From Ichthyophis bannanicus (Eukaryota > Chordata > Amphibia > Gymnophiona > Ichthyophiidae), in assembly GCA_033557465.1 (NCBI GenBank), contig CM066041.1, positions 153,735,532 to 153,799,531 on the forward strand: 64,000 nt of DNA, written 5' to 3'. The notes below the pieces were generated by a model. That model searched no databases and was not told the origin of the DNA. It worked only from the letters and a program-made list of their open reading frames with translations. Shown here one piece after another: positions 43,401 to 54,775 of the stretch. The translations under genes and the position numbers were made by a program. How positions within the stretch are numbered: position 1 is the stretch's first letter; each line of letters starts with the position of its first letter.

Positions 43401-43576
43401 TTCCAAACATTTATGGACAGTGCTCTCCAGATTCACATGAGACAGTCCCTGCTCTGTGGATCACACACTCTAGTCAACAGACACTGAAGACAGATGGAGC
43501 CTGATGCCATAAGAAAGGATAAATACTCAAAGAAGTAGATCTCAGTACCAGATAAGTATCCATATCAATCTAAGTT

Positions 43577-43873
43577 CAAACAACCCGCGCGTTCATTTAC
43601 TCTGCATTCTTAATAGAATTACCATCAAACCAACTACACAGCTGCAAACACAAACGGAGAGACCTTCAGATGTTCACGTTAGGACTATAATGAGAAAATC
43701 ATCTCATATATTAGGTTCCAGCATTCTCATTCTCTAGTCTCATCTGTAAGTGAAATTATAATATTGTAACAAACACTCTTCATCTGAAGGTCTCTCCATT
43801 TGTGTTTTCATCTGTATAGTTTGATGGTAATTCTATTAAGAATGCAGAGTAAATGAACATGTGTTGTTTGATC
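43577..43873. repeat. Foldback element with 90-bp arms
   Basis: Left arm 43577-43671 (CAAACAAC..., ATTCTTAATAGAATTACCAT) pairs with right arm 43783-43873 (CATCTGAAGGTCTCTCC, ATGGTAATTCTATTAAGAAT) around a spacer of about 110 nt. A few mismatches. No ORF; a MITE or foldback transposon. Confidence 0.88.
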
Positions 43874-43989
43874 TTGGATAAGAAAGGATAAGGCATTTAT
43901 ACTCTCTAGGATCCAAAGGAGAAGGTAGTCAGATGGAAGATGGAAGGAGAGATGGGGCTTTTGCTTTTGCTAAGTTAGGTGAGTTGAAT

Positions 43990-44520
43990 ACAAACATGGC
44001 TCCTGTAGATCAAGTATGGTCGAGATGTAGTTTGGCCAATAGCTGTTAATGTACGTGTCCTCCTGAAGCTTGTCCAAACCTGTTTTAAATCCAGCTATAC
44101 TGCTGGTCTTGATCACATCCTATGGCAACACATTCCAGAGTTTTTGTATTTAATTTGTTTCAGATCTTCTACCAGTTAGTTCCCCTAATGGCCTAGTCCA
44201 ACATAAGTGCTATGCTGGATCATAGCAGTGGCCATTCTGGGTCATTTGGAAATACCGGACAGATCCTAATGAGAGGGTCCATTTCATGTTGCTAGTACTC
44301 TTAAAGGGTAAATAACCATTCCCTATTTACCTGTTCCACACCATTAATGATTTTCTTAATCACCCCTAAACAAAGACATGGGTAGGGGTGGCCTGCACAG
44401 AGTGACAGGTGCACCTACTCTTACCGTATTGCTGGGCAGACTGGATGAACCATGCTGGTCTTTATCTGCCGCCATATACTATGTTATTATGTATCCCATC
44501 TTTTTCTTCTCTCCAGTGAA
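43990..44520. mobile_element. CR1 fragments in both orientations
   Basis: 43990-44165 is a minus-strand CR1 piece (CTTGTCCAAACCTGTTTTAA and so on, as at 49018-49060). 44340-44500 on the + strand has GGCAGACTGGATGAACCATG followed by GTCTTTATCTGCCGCCATAT, a CR1 3' end. Decayed. Confidence 0.65.
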
Positions 44521-46410
44521 GAGCCCTAACCTGGTTGGCTTTCCAGTCCTTTACCATTTTCATTGTCCTTTGCTATGACTTTTTTAGTTCTGCTAAATCT
44601 TCATTTGTGCTTTTGTCTACACCATATTACCAATAACTCTGGGGCAGCAGCACCTGCCAGATTCCTTTATAGAAACACTTTTTGTCAACTGGATTCCTAC
44701 TGTAAAATGTTCTTTGTTGTCTGGAGTAACCTGTTTTGTCCCTTCTCTTATACTGACCAATTACTGCTAGCATCCCTTCCCTTCCTTATGCCTTTGGCAG
44801 TATCAACACCTCCATCCTAAACTATCAGCTGGTCTAAGGGGGAGGGGGGATCTGAAGAAAAGAGCTAGTGGTCGTCTTCTGTGCCATACTTCCATGCCTC
44901 CAGATTTCCTCTGGATATCCCAGGATGTTACTGGCACAGATTTCTCCCCTTTCAAATGCTTAGAAGCCTATAAAGTGGGATAGTTGGTCTGTACCTCAGC
45001 TTACAAGTTTCGTTTATTCCTGTCATGGTATCCACAAAGCTAACTCACTGGGAGACATTACTCCATGAGACACCAGAGAGGCAGAGAAAAGAACCCCCTT
45101 TCAAAATGCCCTTTTATCTGCAGGGTTTAATATTATTGCATCAATAGGCACCTTAAACTCTAGTCCTAGAAGGTGCCCCACATACCCAGATTGTCTCTCA
45201 TCCACATCCAGTTTCAGAGGCTGATGCAGCAAAGCATGCTGCCGTTAGCACAGTATTTGCACACAGTTTCTGCAGGAAGGGATCTATCGCCTATGCTAAA
45301 GGCAGTGTACAGTGCATTTAAATCTATTTAAATAGATGGTAATCAAGCAATTAGCTGTGCAGCACAAATACAAAGAAGTGTGCAGAAAACTAGAAGGTTG
45401 AACGTAATGCTGTAATTTTAACGCAAGGTCCGAGGAGACAATAAAGGTTAGCTCATAGATCTAGTCATTGCTTGGTGAAGAACCTTTGCCTGTTTCTTGA
45501 GTGTAGAGCACCTGCAACTTTTTTTCTAGCTATGCTGAAGAGGGTGCTTAAAATAAACAGCAGTGGGAAGTGTGCTGGAACAAATATTAAGTGCATGTGC
45601 TGAAATGCTATGTGACGCAGAATAATAGTGCACCACCTAGCATTCCAGCACAAGTGCCAAACGGTGTTTTTTTTGTACGCAAGATAGAGGTACTGTTAAC
45701 GCAGAACCCTGTGTGCATGTTACTGGTTTGCTCTCCTTGATTAGCACCAATGTTTTTGTTCATCTCATTTGCATGCTGCTGCTAACCGCATCACTTGGCA
45801 AAATGTATGCAATAAATGTGCATTAGGAAGCCCCGTGCTAGAGCTTTAGCACAAAGTTTCTGCATCGAGCACTGCAATGACTTTTACTATCCCATTACAG
45901 CATGAGAGAAACCGCTCGGTAAATACAGCCTTTGCTGTAATTGTAACAGAGACAGTTGAACCCATTTGGATTAGAGGGACCAAGCAAACCAACGTCTAGC
46001 CCACCCCAAAGCTCTCTAGTTGGGTGTCTGATGCTGTGTTAAGTAAAATATTGGTTGGGGCATAGCTGACTATGACTTATAGGCTTTATTCAGCTTTAGC
46101 TATGTATGGGATAAGAAATCTGAACACTTTAGCAGTTTTACGCTTATTAATAACTATCCCTCTGAAGCAGCATGAACTGCAGGGGCATCTCTCTAAACCA
46201 GCCCTGCAGCCCCCAGGGCAGTGTTTCTTCCATGTGGCCACCACTGATGAAGGAGTCTGAGATAACTAAGAAAAACTATCAATGTGGCAAGAGCTGGTGG
46301 CTATAATTTACCCAAAAATCACCCAAAAAATGTTTTGTAAAGACTCATGCTCTAGGTCTGCACAGCTCCTACCCTTTTAAAGTAGAGGGAACTGTAGGAG
46401 ACATCCCTAA
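44521..46410. other. No gene recognised
   Basis: Mixed sequence. 45230-45930 has several GCA/TGC-rich, partly self-complementary stretches that resemble the repeat at 8305-8690 but without clear borders. Nothing coding is supported. Confidence 0.35.
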
Positions 46411-46411
46411 A

Positions 46412-46621
46412 TTAAGGCTTCCCTAACCTGTTCTGGTGACCCTATCGGCAGCAATAATGTCAAGATATGCAAATATATCTCATGCATATTCACTGAGGAT
46501 ATGTTAGAGATTCAGTATATGTAAATATTTCTCATGGACATGTGACTTTAAACATATTCATTGTGGATATCCTGAAAAATTAACTAGCTGTGGGATCACA
46601 GTACAGGTTTGGGAAGCCCTG
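46412..46621. mobile_element. hAT-type MITE
   Basis: About 210 bp with inverted ends AGGCTTCCCTAACCTG and the complement of CAGGGCTTCCCAAACCTG, and AT-rich inner inverted segments (CATGCATATTCACTGAGGAT, ATATTCATTGTGGATATCC). Non-coding. Flanks (CCCTAAAT / TTCTAAAC) are only partly alike, so the duplication is worn. Confidence 0.7.
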
Positions 46622-46702
46622 TTCTAAACCAACGCTACAGCCTCTGGGAGTACACACTTCAGAAATCAGTATCCTGCATCCAGACCAACTATCCCACTGA
46701 AG

Positions 46703-48130
46703 CATATAGTTGTGGTCAATATTATTGGCATCCTTGCAATTCAACCCCTTAATGTCCAGTATCTCCTTAAAAGAAATTGGCCAGTAAAATGGCTTTGGAC
46801 TATATATGCACATACATTTGACACAAAAGAATCAAATAAAACAAGACCAATTAAAAATGGAAATAGTATAGAAACTGGGGCATTGCCAGGACGTGATTAT
46901 TGGCCTTCTTATAAACAGTTCAAATCGGTTTGAACAGAAGAACAACATTCCTATTGCAGTAAAAGAATTGGACACTCCTGTGATCAATTGTCAGTACTCA
47001 TATGACTTGAATCAACCAATGAATGATGGCTTTAATGTTTAAAATGGCCACATTCACTCCCTTTCCATTTTCACAATGGTGAAGACAAGAGAGCTGCTTG
47101 AGACTGTCAGAAAAGCCATTATCACCAAACACCAAACTTCAAAGAGGTGCAAGGCCATTTTCAAAGACCTTAGGATTCCTGCATCTACACTTCGCAATAT
47201 TATTAAGAGGTTTTCTGCTCATGGAACAGTCAAGAACCTCCCAGGATGTGGCGGGAAGAGGAAAATTGAATCCAAGAAGTCTTTAAAGGTTAGCGCAAAC
47301 TGTTGGAAAACCACCACATACAACATCCAAAGAGCTTAAGGCTGACCTGGAGCAATCTGGAGTGGTGGTTTCAACCTGCACTATACGCCGTGCACTAAAC
47401 AAAAAAGGACTTCATGGGTAATGGCCAAGGAGGACCCCACTGCTCAAAGACAGACATAAAAAGGCATGCCTGATCTTTGCCCTAACCCACCCACCTTGAG
47501 AAACCACAATCCTTCTGGGAAAATGTTCTGTGGACAGATGAAACCAAAGTTGAGCTCTTCCTATAGTTACATATGGTGGAGGTTCCATAATGTTTTGGGG
47601 CTATTTTGCTGCCTCAGGAACTGGAGACCTGGAACGTATTAAAGGAATCATGAAGTTAGAGGACTATCAAGGTATTCTGGACTGAAATGTGCTACCTAGT
47701 GTCAGAAAGCTAAGTCTGGATTGAAGGTCATGGGTCCTCCCAGCAGGACAACAACCTAAAAACATACATCCAGGAGTTCAGAAGAATGGTTAAAAAGGAA
47801 CAAATGGACTATTGTGAACTGGCCACAATGAGTCTTGATCTCGATCCAATCGAGAACCTTTGGAAAGAGCTGAAATCTGTCATTGGTAAAAGGAATCCTG
47901 GCAACATTCATGAGCTGGAACAAATTGCAGATGAAGAGTGGGAGAAACTACCAGCAGACAGATGTACAAAATTTATAGATTGACTAGAAGATACATCTGG
48001 AGGCTGTCATCACTGCAAGGGCTCTGAAGGGTGCCATTAATCCTGTCCCGGTCATATTTTGTTTTTTTTTCTCTTAGAAATTACTATGTCTAAGTTGGAC
48101 AGACATCTTTTTTTATTGTTGTATACTTTT
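46703..48130 (+). mobile_element. Tc1-like DNA transposon, decayed
   Basis: The left end TATAGTTGTGGTCAATATTA fits a Tc1 terminal repeat; the right end is worn. A transposase remnant fills the middle. It lies in intron 4 upstream of exon 5. Confidence 0.8.
47076..47983 (+). pseudogene. Tc1-type transposase remnant
   Basis: The N-terminal paired-like helix-turn-helix is well kept (MVKTRELLETVRKAIITKHQ, RIPASTLRNIIKRFSAHGTV). The DD34E domain is broken: a first Asp region VDR*NQS at about 47530 (from a WTDETK-type motif), GGGSIMFWGYFA near 47578, QQDNN-like sequence near 47750, and the Glu motif LDLDPIENLWKELK near 47840. Multiple stops and frameshifts. Inactive. Confidence 0.85.
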
Positions 48131-48363
48131 TGAACATACAATTTAAATATTATGATGACATACAGTTGGAATATTTCCAGTTATTTCTCAAAATATTTTA
48201 CACAACATACCTAAAATGCATGTTGCCATCGGGTGTAGTAAATGCAAAAGAGTGTTTGTCAGATCAGTTGTTTGAAACCCACAATGAAATGCATTTCAAT
48301 AATATTTCATGGGCACCTGCCAGAGATGTAAGCTTCCAATGAATTCTTGTTTTCCTCTCCTAG

Positions 48364-48570
48364 ACCTTGATCTGTCTGACAATAATATTGGCTTTGAAGG
48401 AGCATGGGCCCTCACTGAAATGCTTCTGGAGAACACATTTCTGATGAAGCTGAATCTCTCTGGAAACAAGTTGGAGGATCAGATAGCAGAATCTATCAAT
48501 AGAATTTTGATTAACAACCAGAATATTAAATCCTTGGACCTGAGTCACAATGTGCTAGGTGATATTGCAG
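48364..48570 (+). CDS. LRRC74B: LRRC74-family exon 5 (LRRs 2-4)
   Basis: The acceptor is CTCCTAG at 48357-48363 and the donor GTAGGC at 48571; phase 1 on both sides. It encodes three consecutive repeats: LDLSDNNIGFEGAWALTEML, LNLSGNKLEDQIAESINRIL and LDLSHNVLGDIAG. Spacing between the LxLS motifs is 28 residues. No stop or frameshift is present. Confidence 0.9.
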
Positions 48571-48826
48571 GTAGGCCTAAACGTTATAGCCTTGTAATCA
48601 CCTGATTCAAGGAGATGCAGTGTGTGCTTCTGTACCCTGCGTCCTTATAAACACACAATACTGTTGGACCTATAGACAGGGCAATAGTGAGGAACCTCTA
48701 GTTCTTGAGGGATACACATCAGACAAATTTTCAGACGATCCCTAGTGAAAATTCATGCAATAGATTTCCATACACATTGCCTCAATTGTATACAAATGGA
48801 GAAATGTTCATCAGATGTTATATAGG

Positions 48827-50033
48827 AACATAAGATATGCCATACTGGGTCAGACCATGGTCCATCAAGCCCAGTATCCTGTTTCCAACAGTAGCCAATC
48901 TAGGTCATAAGCACCTAGCAGTCTCCCCAAAAGACACAGGTTCCCTTGTATTGGGTCAAGCAGTGATATCCTGGGTCCCTTTTAATAATGGTTAATGGAC
49001 CTTTCTTCCAGGAAATTGTCCAAACCTTTTTTTAAACCCAGCTTTTACTACATCCTCCTGTAATAAATTCCAGAGTTTGATTACACGTTGAGTGAAAAAA
49101 TATTTTCTCTTATTAGTCTTAAATAGGTTACCCTGTAACTTCATTGCATGTCCCCTAGTCTTTTTATATTCTGATGTCGTAAACAATCGATCTAAGTTTA
49201 CCCGTTCCACTCCATTCATTAATTTATAGACCTCTATCATATCTCCCCTCTGCCGTCTCTTTTCCAGATTGAAGAGCCCTAACCTTTTTAGCCTCTCTTT
49301 ATAGGAGTATCCTTCCATCCCCTTTACCACTTTGGTGGCTCTTCTCTGTACATTTTCTAATAACGCTATATCCTTTTTAAGATACGCCGACCAGAATTGC
49401 ACACAATATTCAAGGTGTGGTCGCACCATGGAACGATACAGAGGCATTATAAGATCCTTTGTTTTATTTTCCATTCCTTTCCTTATGATACCTAGCATTC
49501 TATTTGCTCTCTTGGCCGCCACTGCACACTGGGTGGAGGGCTTTAACAGGTTATCCACGATGACACCTAAATCTTTTTTCTGGGTGGTGGTTCCCAATGT
49601 GGAACCTTTCCTCATGTAACCATAGTTTGGGTTATTCTTTCCTAGGTGCATAACTTTGCACTTGTCCACATTAAATTTCATCTGCCATTTGGATGCCCAG
49701 TCTTCCAATTTATCAAGATCGTCTTGCAATTTTCCACAATCCTCTTGGGTTTTAACAACTTTAAATGGTTTTGTGTCATCTGCAAAATTGATAACCTCTC
49801 ATTATTCCCTTTTCCAGATCATTTATGAATTTGTCAAAAAGCAGCGGACCCAGCACAGATCCCTGCAGTACTCCACTATTCACCTTTCTCCAATGGGGAA
49901 AATTGGCCATTTAGCCCTACCCTCTGCTTTCTATCTTTTAACCAGCTCCTTATCCACAATAGTACACTGCCTCCTATCCCATGACTTTTTAGTTTTGCCA
50001 AAAGTCTCTGATGAGGGACCTTGTCAAAGGCAT
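48827..50033 (-). mobile_element. CR1 LINE, 5' truncated
   Basis: Minus strand: AFDKVPHQRLLAKLKSHGI near 50000, the FADD region at about 49780 ([10 protein letters not shown], frame-split), then an open stretch 49729-48992 with [38 protein letters not shown] and [15 protein letters not shown], the CR1 C-terminal block. The 3' untranslated end (CATACTGGGTCAGACCATGG on the + strand) closes it at 48827. It is a different subfamily from the CR1 at 27076. Confidence 0.88.
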
Positions 50034-51575
50034 ATCCAAACTAGAACGAGCAGTCCACCGTTGCTGCCTCGACTTCCTCACCTTCCAGGCCCTCCTGGAC
50101 CCACTTCAATCCGGCTTCCGTCCCCCTACATTCCACTGAAACGGCACTCACTGAAGTCACTAACGACCTGTTCCTGGCTAAATCCAAGGGCCTCTACTCT
50201 ATTCTCATCCTTCTTGACCTTTCTGCTGCCTTTGACACCGTTGACCATGACCTTCTCCTCATCACCCTCTCCTCGCTTGGCTTCAAGGATTCCGTACTAT
50301 CCTGGTTCTCCTCTTACCTCTCCCATTGCTCATTCAGTGTATGCTCTGGTGGCTCCTCCCCTACCCCACTCCATGTAGGAGTACCCCAGGGATCTGTCTT
50401 GGGCCCCCTCCTCTTCTCTCTCTATACCCAAGGTCTTGGCGCGCTCATCTCCTCCCATGGCTTTCAATACCATCTCTATGCCAATGACTCCCAAATCTAC
50501 CTCTCTACACCTGATATTTCTCCGGCAACCCAGTCCAAGATCTCTGCCTGCCTTTCGGACATCGCTGCCTGGATGTCTCATTGCCGATTAAAATTGAACA
50601 TGGCCAAGACTGAACTCCTTGTCTTTCCATCTAACTCCTCCCCCCCCACTTCCCCCTCTCTCAATCCTTGTGGATGGATCTACTATCCTTCCTGTTCCCT
50701 CGGCCCGCAATCTGGGGGTTATCTTCGACACCTCTCTCTCCTTTTCTGCTCATATCCAGCTTGTAGCTGAGACCTGCCGCTTCTTTCTCTACAACATCAG
50801 CAAAATCCGCCCCTTCCTCTCTGAACACACTACCAAAACGCTTATCCACTCCTTAATCTCCTCTCGCCTTGATTACTGCAACCTACTACTCGCTGGTCTT
50901 CCCGCAAGTCACCTCCTTCCCCTCCAATCTATACAAAATCACGCCGCTCGACTAATCTTCTGCCAACCTCACCATGCCCACGTTACTCCTCTTCTCAGGT
51001 CGCTTCACTGGCTCCCTGTCCAATTCTGCATCCAATTCAAGCTTCTCCTGCTAACCTATAAGTGCATCCACTCTATGGCCCCTCACTATCTCTCATCTCT
51101 TATCCCTTCCTACATCCCCTCTCGAAACCTGCGCTCCGCTAACAAACTACTTCTATCAATGCCTTTTACACGCACTGCGAACTCCCGACTGCGCTCCTTT
51201 CACCTTGCTGCACCTTACGCCTGGAACAGCCTACCTGTGTCTGTGCGCCAGGCACCCTCCTTGGTCCTCTTCAAATCCAGATTGAAGACCCGCCTCTTCA
51301 CTGTTGCATTCAGATCCTGACTCCTTCGTCATCTTACCCTAACCCCCGTCATCATTTATGACCAAACTACTGACCAAACCATACCTTGCCCAGAATTGAC
51401 TAATGCTCTATACTGTTCTAACTTATGTTTTGTTCTAACTAGATTGTAAGCTCCGATGAGCTTGACTGACGTGCAGGGACTGTCTCTTGTATGTCGGCTA
51501 CCTCTTGTAGGTCAGCTGTGCAGCACTGTGTGCGTGGCACTTTACAAGTGATGAATAGTAGTAGTAGTAGTAGTA
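50034..51575 (+). mobile_element. L2-clade LINE, 5' truncated, TAG-repeat tail
   Basis: Joins the CR1 at about 50034 and ends with (TAG)n at 51557-51576. The 3' untranslated part has TTGTAAGCTCCGATGAGC and CACTTTACAAGTGATGAATA. Encodes the RT from motif A onward with frame changes. Confidence 0.88.
50150..51320 (+). pseudogene. L2 ORF2 RT remnant with altered YADD
   Basis: [17 protein letters not shown] (motif A), [20 protein letters not shown] (B), then [10 protein letters not shown] in which the first catalytic Asp of YADD is Asn. A frame change occurs at the C run near 50640-50690. The second frame runs to TGA 51318-51320 with [44 protein letters not shown] and YAWNSLPVSVRQAPS. Non-functional. 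Confidence 0.88.
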
Positions 51576-51579
51576 GGAA

Positions 51580-52266
51580 TACATCGGCTCCATGTATCCT
51601 CCACCTTGACGGCATTTACACTAGGAGATGTCAGCAGCATGCGCATATCCTATATCCTAGTGTTACGTGTTAGAGGAGATCTATAGCTTTTTTTAGCTGT
51701 TATGAGCAGCCAGTGTTTGGTTATGAAAATGAACTGGAAGCGCAGGAGCTATGAAAGTAATTGATTTTGCGGTTCTGGCTACAGAAAGATGCTGCGGCAC
51801 TTAACATAGATGGGATGAGACAGCATATGGAAGAGAAAAGCCTGTGAATGCTGGCTCCCTGAGACCTGGTAGCTTCTGAAAGCTGGAAAGGAAGGATTAA
51901 AACAAATGGTTCACTAGGCTGCCTTCATGTTTGAAAGTTCTAGTTGAAGAAAGTTGGGACTTGATGGCTCTTGTGTCTTCTTTCAGCTTAACCAGCTTTG
52001 TAATGAGAGGTCGTGCATGCTGAGGGATCGGAGCAGTATGGAGTTGCTGGTTGCTTAGTTAGGATAGCGGCTGGGTCATCTTGCAGAGCACACATAGGCA
52101 ATCTATGGCCCAATCTATGGTGAGAACAGAAGGCCTAAAAGAATTGCAGTATCCTCCGATCTCAAGATGCCTATGATTCTCTCTTACCACGAAACTCTGA
52201 TATAGATGACATTTTATGTACAAAACTTTTCAAATGAACTGATTCTCTGACTGAAATTCTCTTAAG
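51580..52266. other. End of intron 5, no feature
   Basis: No transposon ends or coding signal recognised. Confidence 0.4.
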
Positions 52267-52376
52267 GTGAACTTATTGGATCTGCACTGACAGAAAATGC
52301 TGGACTAAGAGAGTTAAATCTGAGCTGGAATGCTTTCCGTGGAAAAGGAGCTCTCCATATTGCCAAAGGCTTGGGG
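52267..52376 (+). CDS. LRRC74B: LRRC74-family exon 6 (LRR 5)
   Basis: The acceptor TCTTAAG ends at 52266 and the donor GTAAGG begins at 52377; phase 1 in, phase 0 out. It encodes GELIGSALTENAGLRELNLS followed by WNAFRGKGALHIAKGLG. The exon is short and lacks its own ATG. No later exon of the gene is recognisable between here and 64000, so the next repeats should lie downstream. Confidence 0.88.
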
Positions 52377-52747
52377 GTAAGGCATGTTGCTATGACTATT
52401 ACTATCCTTTTACATAGAGACAATCTCTGTGCTTTCTCTTCAAAGCCCACATTTGTTTGTGTGTTATTAAGGAGGGAAGTTTTCAAAACCACATCTCTAG
52501 GGAAATGGTGATTTATTCAAGTGAATTGATCTGGTTAGAAAATTCTCTATGCCCATCTACACAGGCTTCAGTAGCATGCTTGCTTTTAGCTGAGTTAAAA
52601 AGAAGTATTCCTGGGGTGTGTTTAGGTCAGAGGAATGTAAAAAAACATGCATACATTTGATTTTCAAATGAGCATGCTCTGTTTCACCTCTGATTACACC
52701 TGCTCTTTTGTGGGAGGACAACGTGCATACACATCCTTTGTGCCTGT

Positions 52748-53465
52748 TACTCTTGGGGGAATTCTGCACTACGCAGAATTTTCACAGAATTCCCCAATGG
52801 TGCAGAATTCTGCATTTGCTGTGCAAAATTCTGCTCGGGCACTGGTGAGGCAGGATCAGGCGCACAATTTTTAAGAGCACTGATCCTACCTTACAGCAGC
52901 AGCACAGCTTTGGGAGCACTTCCGTTTGTTCCTGCGGCTGTGCTAGAGTCTGACACCGGTGCATTTTCAAAGGTACACAGAAGTCCTTCCTGTTTCTGAC
53001 AGGAAGCGCTTCTGTGTACTTTTGAAAAAGCGCTGGTGTCGGACTAGCAGAGTCATTGGAGCAAATGGAAGATTTCCGAGGCTGTGTTGGGTGATCGGGC
53101 TGCTGGGGGGGGGGGCTGACTGGGGACAAGAGAAGGGCTGATGATGATTGGGGGTTGTTGGAGGCAGGAGAAGGATTGCTGGTGAATCGGGGGAGGGGGG
53201 CATTGCTGGGGGCTGCAGATGGGCTGCTGGTGAGTCGGGATTGGCTGGGGGCTAGACGTTAGATGGAGAAAAAACGGGGACAAGGATGGGTTGAGGACAG
53301 AACTGTGATTGGAGCAAGAGAGTTAAAGAGGAAAAAGGCAAGGGAAATTTCAGATCTAGAGGAGTTTACTAATAAAGCATGCAGAGTTTTGCAAAATTTT
53401 AAAATACTACACATAGAATTTTTGTACAGAATTTTGCATTTTTTGCACAGAATTCCTCCTGGTGT
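52748..53465. mobile_element. TIR element with G-rich core (class uncertain)
   Basis: Ends are inverted repeats built of GGGGGAATTCTGC at the left and GCACAGAATTCCTCCTGG at the right, with further GAATTCTG/CAGAATT blocks inside each. The core (53095-53260) is G-rich with GGGCTGATGATGATTGGGG, like a worn piece of the minisatellite in hAT-1. No transposase. Target duplication unclear. Confidence 0.6.
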
Positions 53466-53469
53466 ATGC

Positions 53470-54340
53470 CAGCTTATTTTCAAAAAGAAATTACTCAGCT
53501 GGTTTCCATTTGAAAATAAATAACAAAGTGTATGTAGTGAAAATATGCATGTACTTAACAGCTACACAAGCTTTGGAAAATTGCCCCCGTATTGGTAGAG
53601 TCAAAGTCAAGTGATTACATGGCATTTTCCTGCTCTTTCTTTTGTGGCAAGTCTGTTTTGGGAAATGTGTGTCTCTTCTACCTTTTATGTTTTGTCATAG
53701 TATATAGAAGGACATGTTTTTCTGCTCCCATTTTCCCAGTGTTGCAGTTCATGCAGTCTAGCTTTCTGATGTTTCCAGTTCTAATTTCTGGTCCTTTATT
53801 CGGTATCTGGTGAGAGTCCTTCTGTGTTCTGCGTATGTGACTGAGGTGACACGTTCAGCTAGCATGTAATTTCTGTGTATTCCCCGATCTATTCACTGGT
53901 TCCTATGTTGCAAATTTCTGTCTTGAGATTCCTGGCCTGCTTCCCGATGAGGTGAAGAAAAATAGAACAACACAATAAAGAAAACAAAGCAAGACAAAAC
54001 CTACTCTCCCTGATCAATGGATCTCTGACTGTGGTTATAGTGAAGAATCCAGTTTTACATATAACTCTGTTTGCCTGGGTTTCACCTCTTTGCCACTACA
54101 CAACTTTTCTTCCCTTCTGTAGCAGAAAGAAAGAAAAAACAGCTTTAAACAGACGTTCTCCTGCGCTCTGCCTGCTAGGCCATAATTTGTAATCATGCTC
54201 ACCCTCAGTAACAGAAAGAAAAAATAGAAGGGTGCATAGCCTGGTAAAAAGCCCTGCCACTAACCATTTAGCGTTTGGGAATTCTGGGGGCGGAACGGGG
54301 GTGGCACCAAAGGTTAGCCAGTCAGCGGCGATATTGAGCA
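53470..54340. other. No recognisable feature
   Basis: Mixed sequence; the short Cys/Phe-rich open frame at 53592-53813 has no motif or splice context that supports a gene. Confidence 0.4.
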
Positions 54341-54580
54341 GCTAACCTAAACCAGCTAAAGTTAAACAGAAAAAGGCTGGCTTAACTTCAGCTGGTTTAG
54401 GTATGCAGCCCGCAAATGAATATGGCTGCAGATCAGAGAACTAAATCGCTATCTGACAGAAGTGGATATTCAGTATCATTGGCTGGATATGGTCCCAGCA
54501 TTAAATACCTAGGGATAATTTAGAGCTGCGATGGCCAGCTGCTTTAACTGCTCTGGCTGCCGTCACTGACTATGCCCCCC
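54340..54580. repeat. Interspersed repeat family R1, copy 2
   Basis: AACTTCAGCTGGTTTAGG, AATCGCTATCTGACAGAAG, TACCTAGGGATAATTTAGAG and GATGGCCAGCTGCTTTAACTG follow the same order as in 1440-1670, with moderate divergence. Confidence 0.6.
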
Positions 54581-54775
54581 ACAGTTTTGAACGGCGGCTT
54601 GTTTGTCCGAGTTGTTTGTAGCCACATGCAGAGAAGTTCAAAAGAAACAAAGGAAAACTCAACAGGGATCACAACAGAAAATTCAGCAGGAAAGCTGGTG
54701 AGTCGCTGTGTATCTCCCCAGTCTCCTTCTTGCATAACATTTATATCAATTCTCAGCATGGCAAAGCTACACCAA

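Larger units (their letters stand above)
82..52376 (+). other. LRRC74B: LRRC74-family gene, six 5' exons (3' part outside window)
   Basis: Six exons on the + strand join with matching intron phases (0,1,0,1,1,0) and canonical AG/GT borders into about 307 codons without a stop. The N-terminal third is acidic and low in complexity; the C-terminal part has five leucine-rich repeats of the ribonuclease-inhibitor type at 28-residue spacing (LNLSDN, LDLSDN, LNLSGN, LDLSHN, LNLSWN). The block YLKACK-GVVPISYFLR followed by HHGLGPQG is, from my knowledge of the family, characteristic of LRRC74A/LRRC74B; LRRC74B is my preference, LRRC74A the alternative. The family has no well-defined biochemical role; LRR horseshoes normally bind proteins. 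Introns are 23977, 239, 16507, 6863 and 3696 bp, the large ones filled with transposons. The reading frame is intact, so I infer a functional gene. Confidence 0.75.

Noticed and set aside
48309..48363. Translation start of an LRR protein at 48309
   Set aside because: Upstream of the exon 5 splice acceptor; the frame is entered from exon 4 by splicing.
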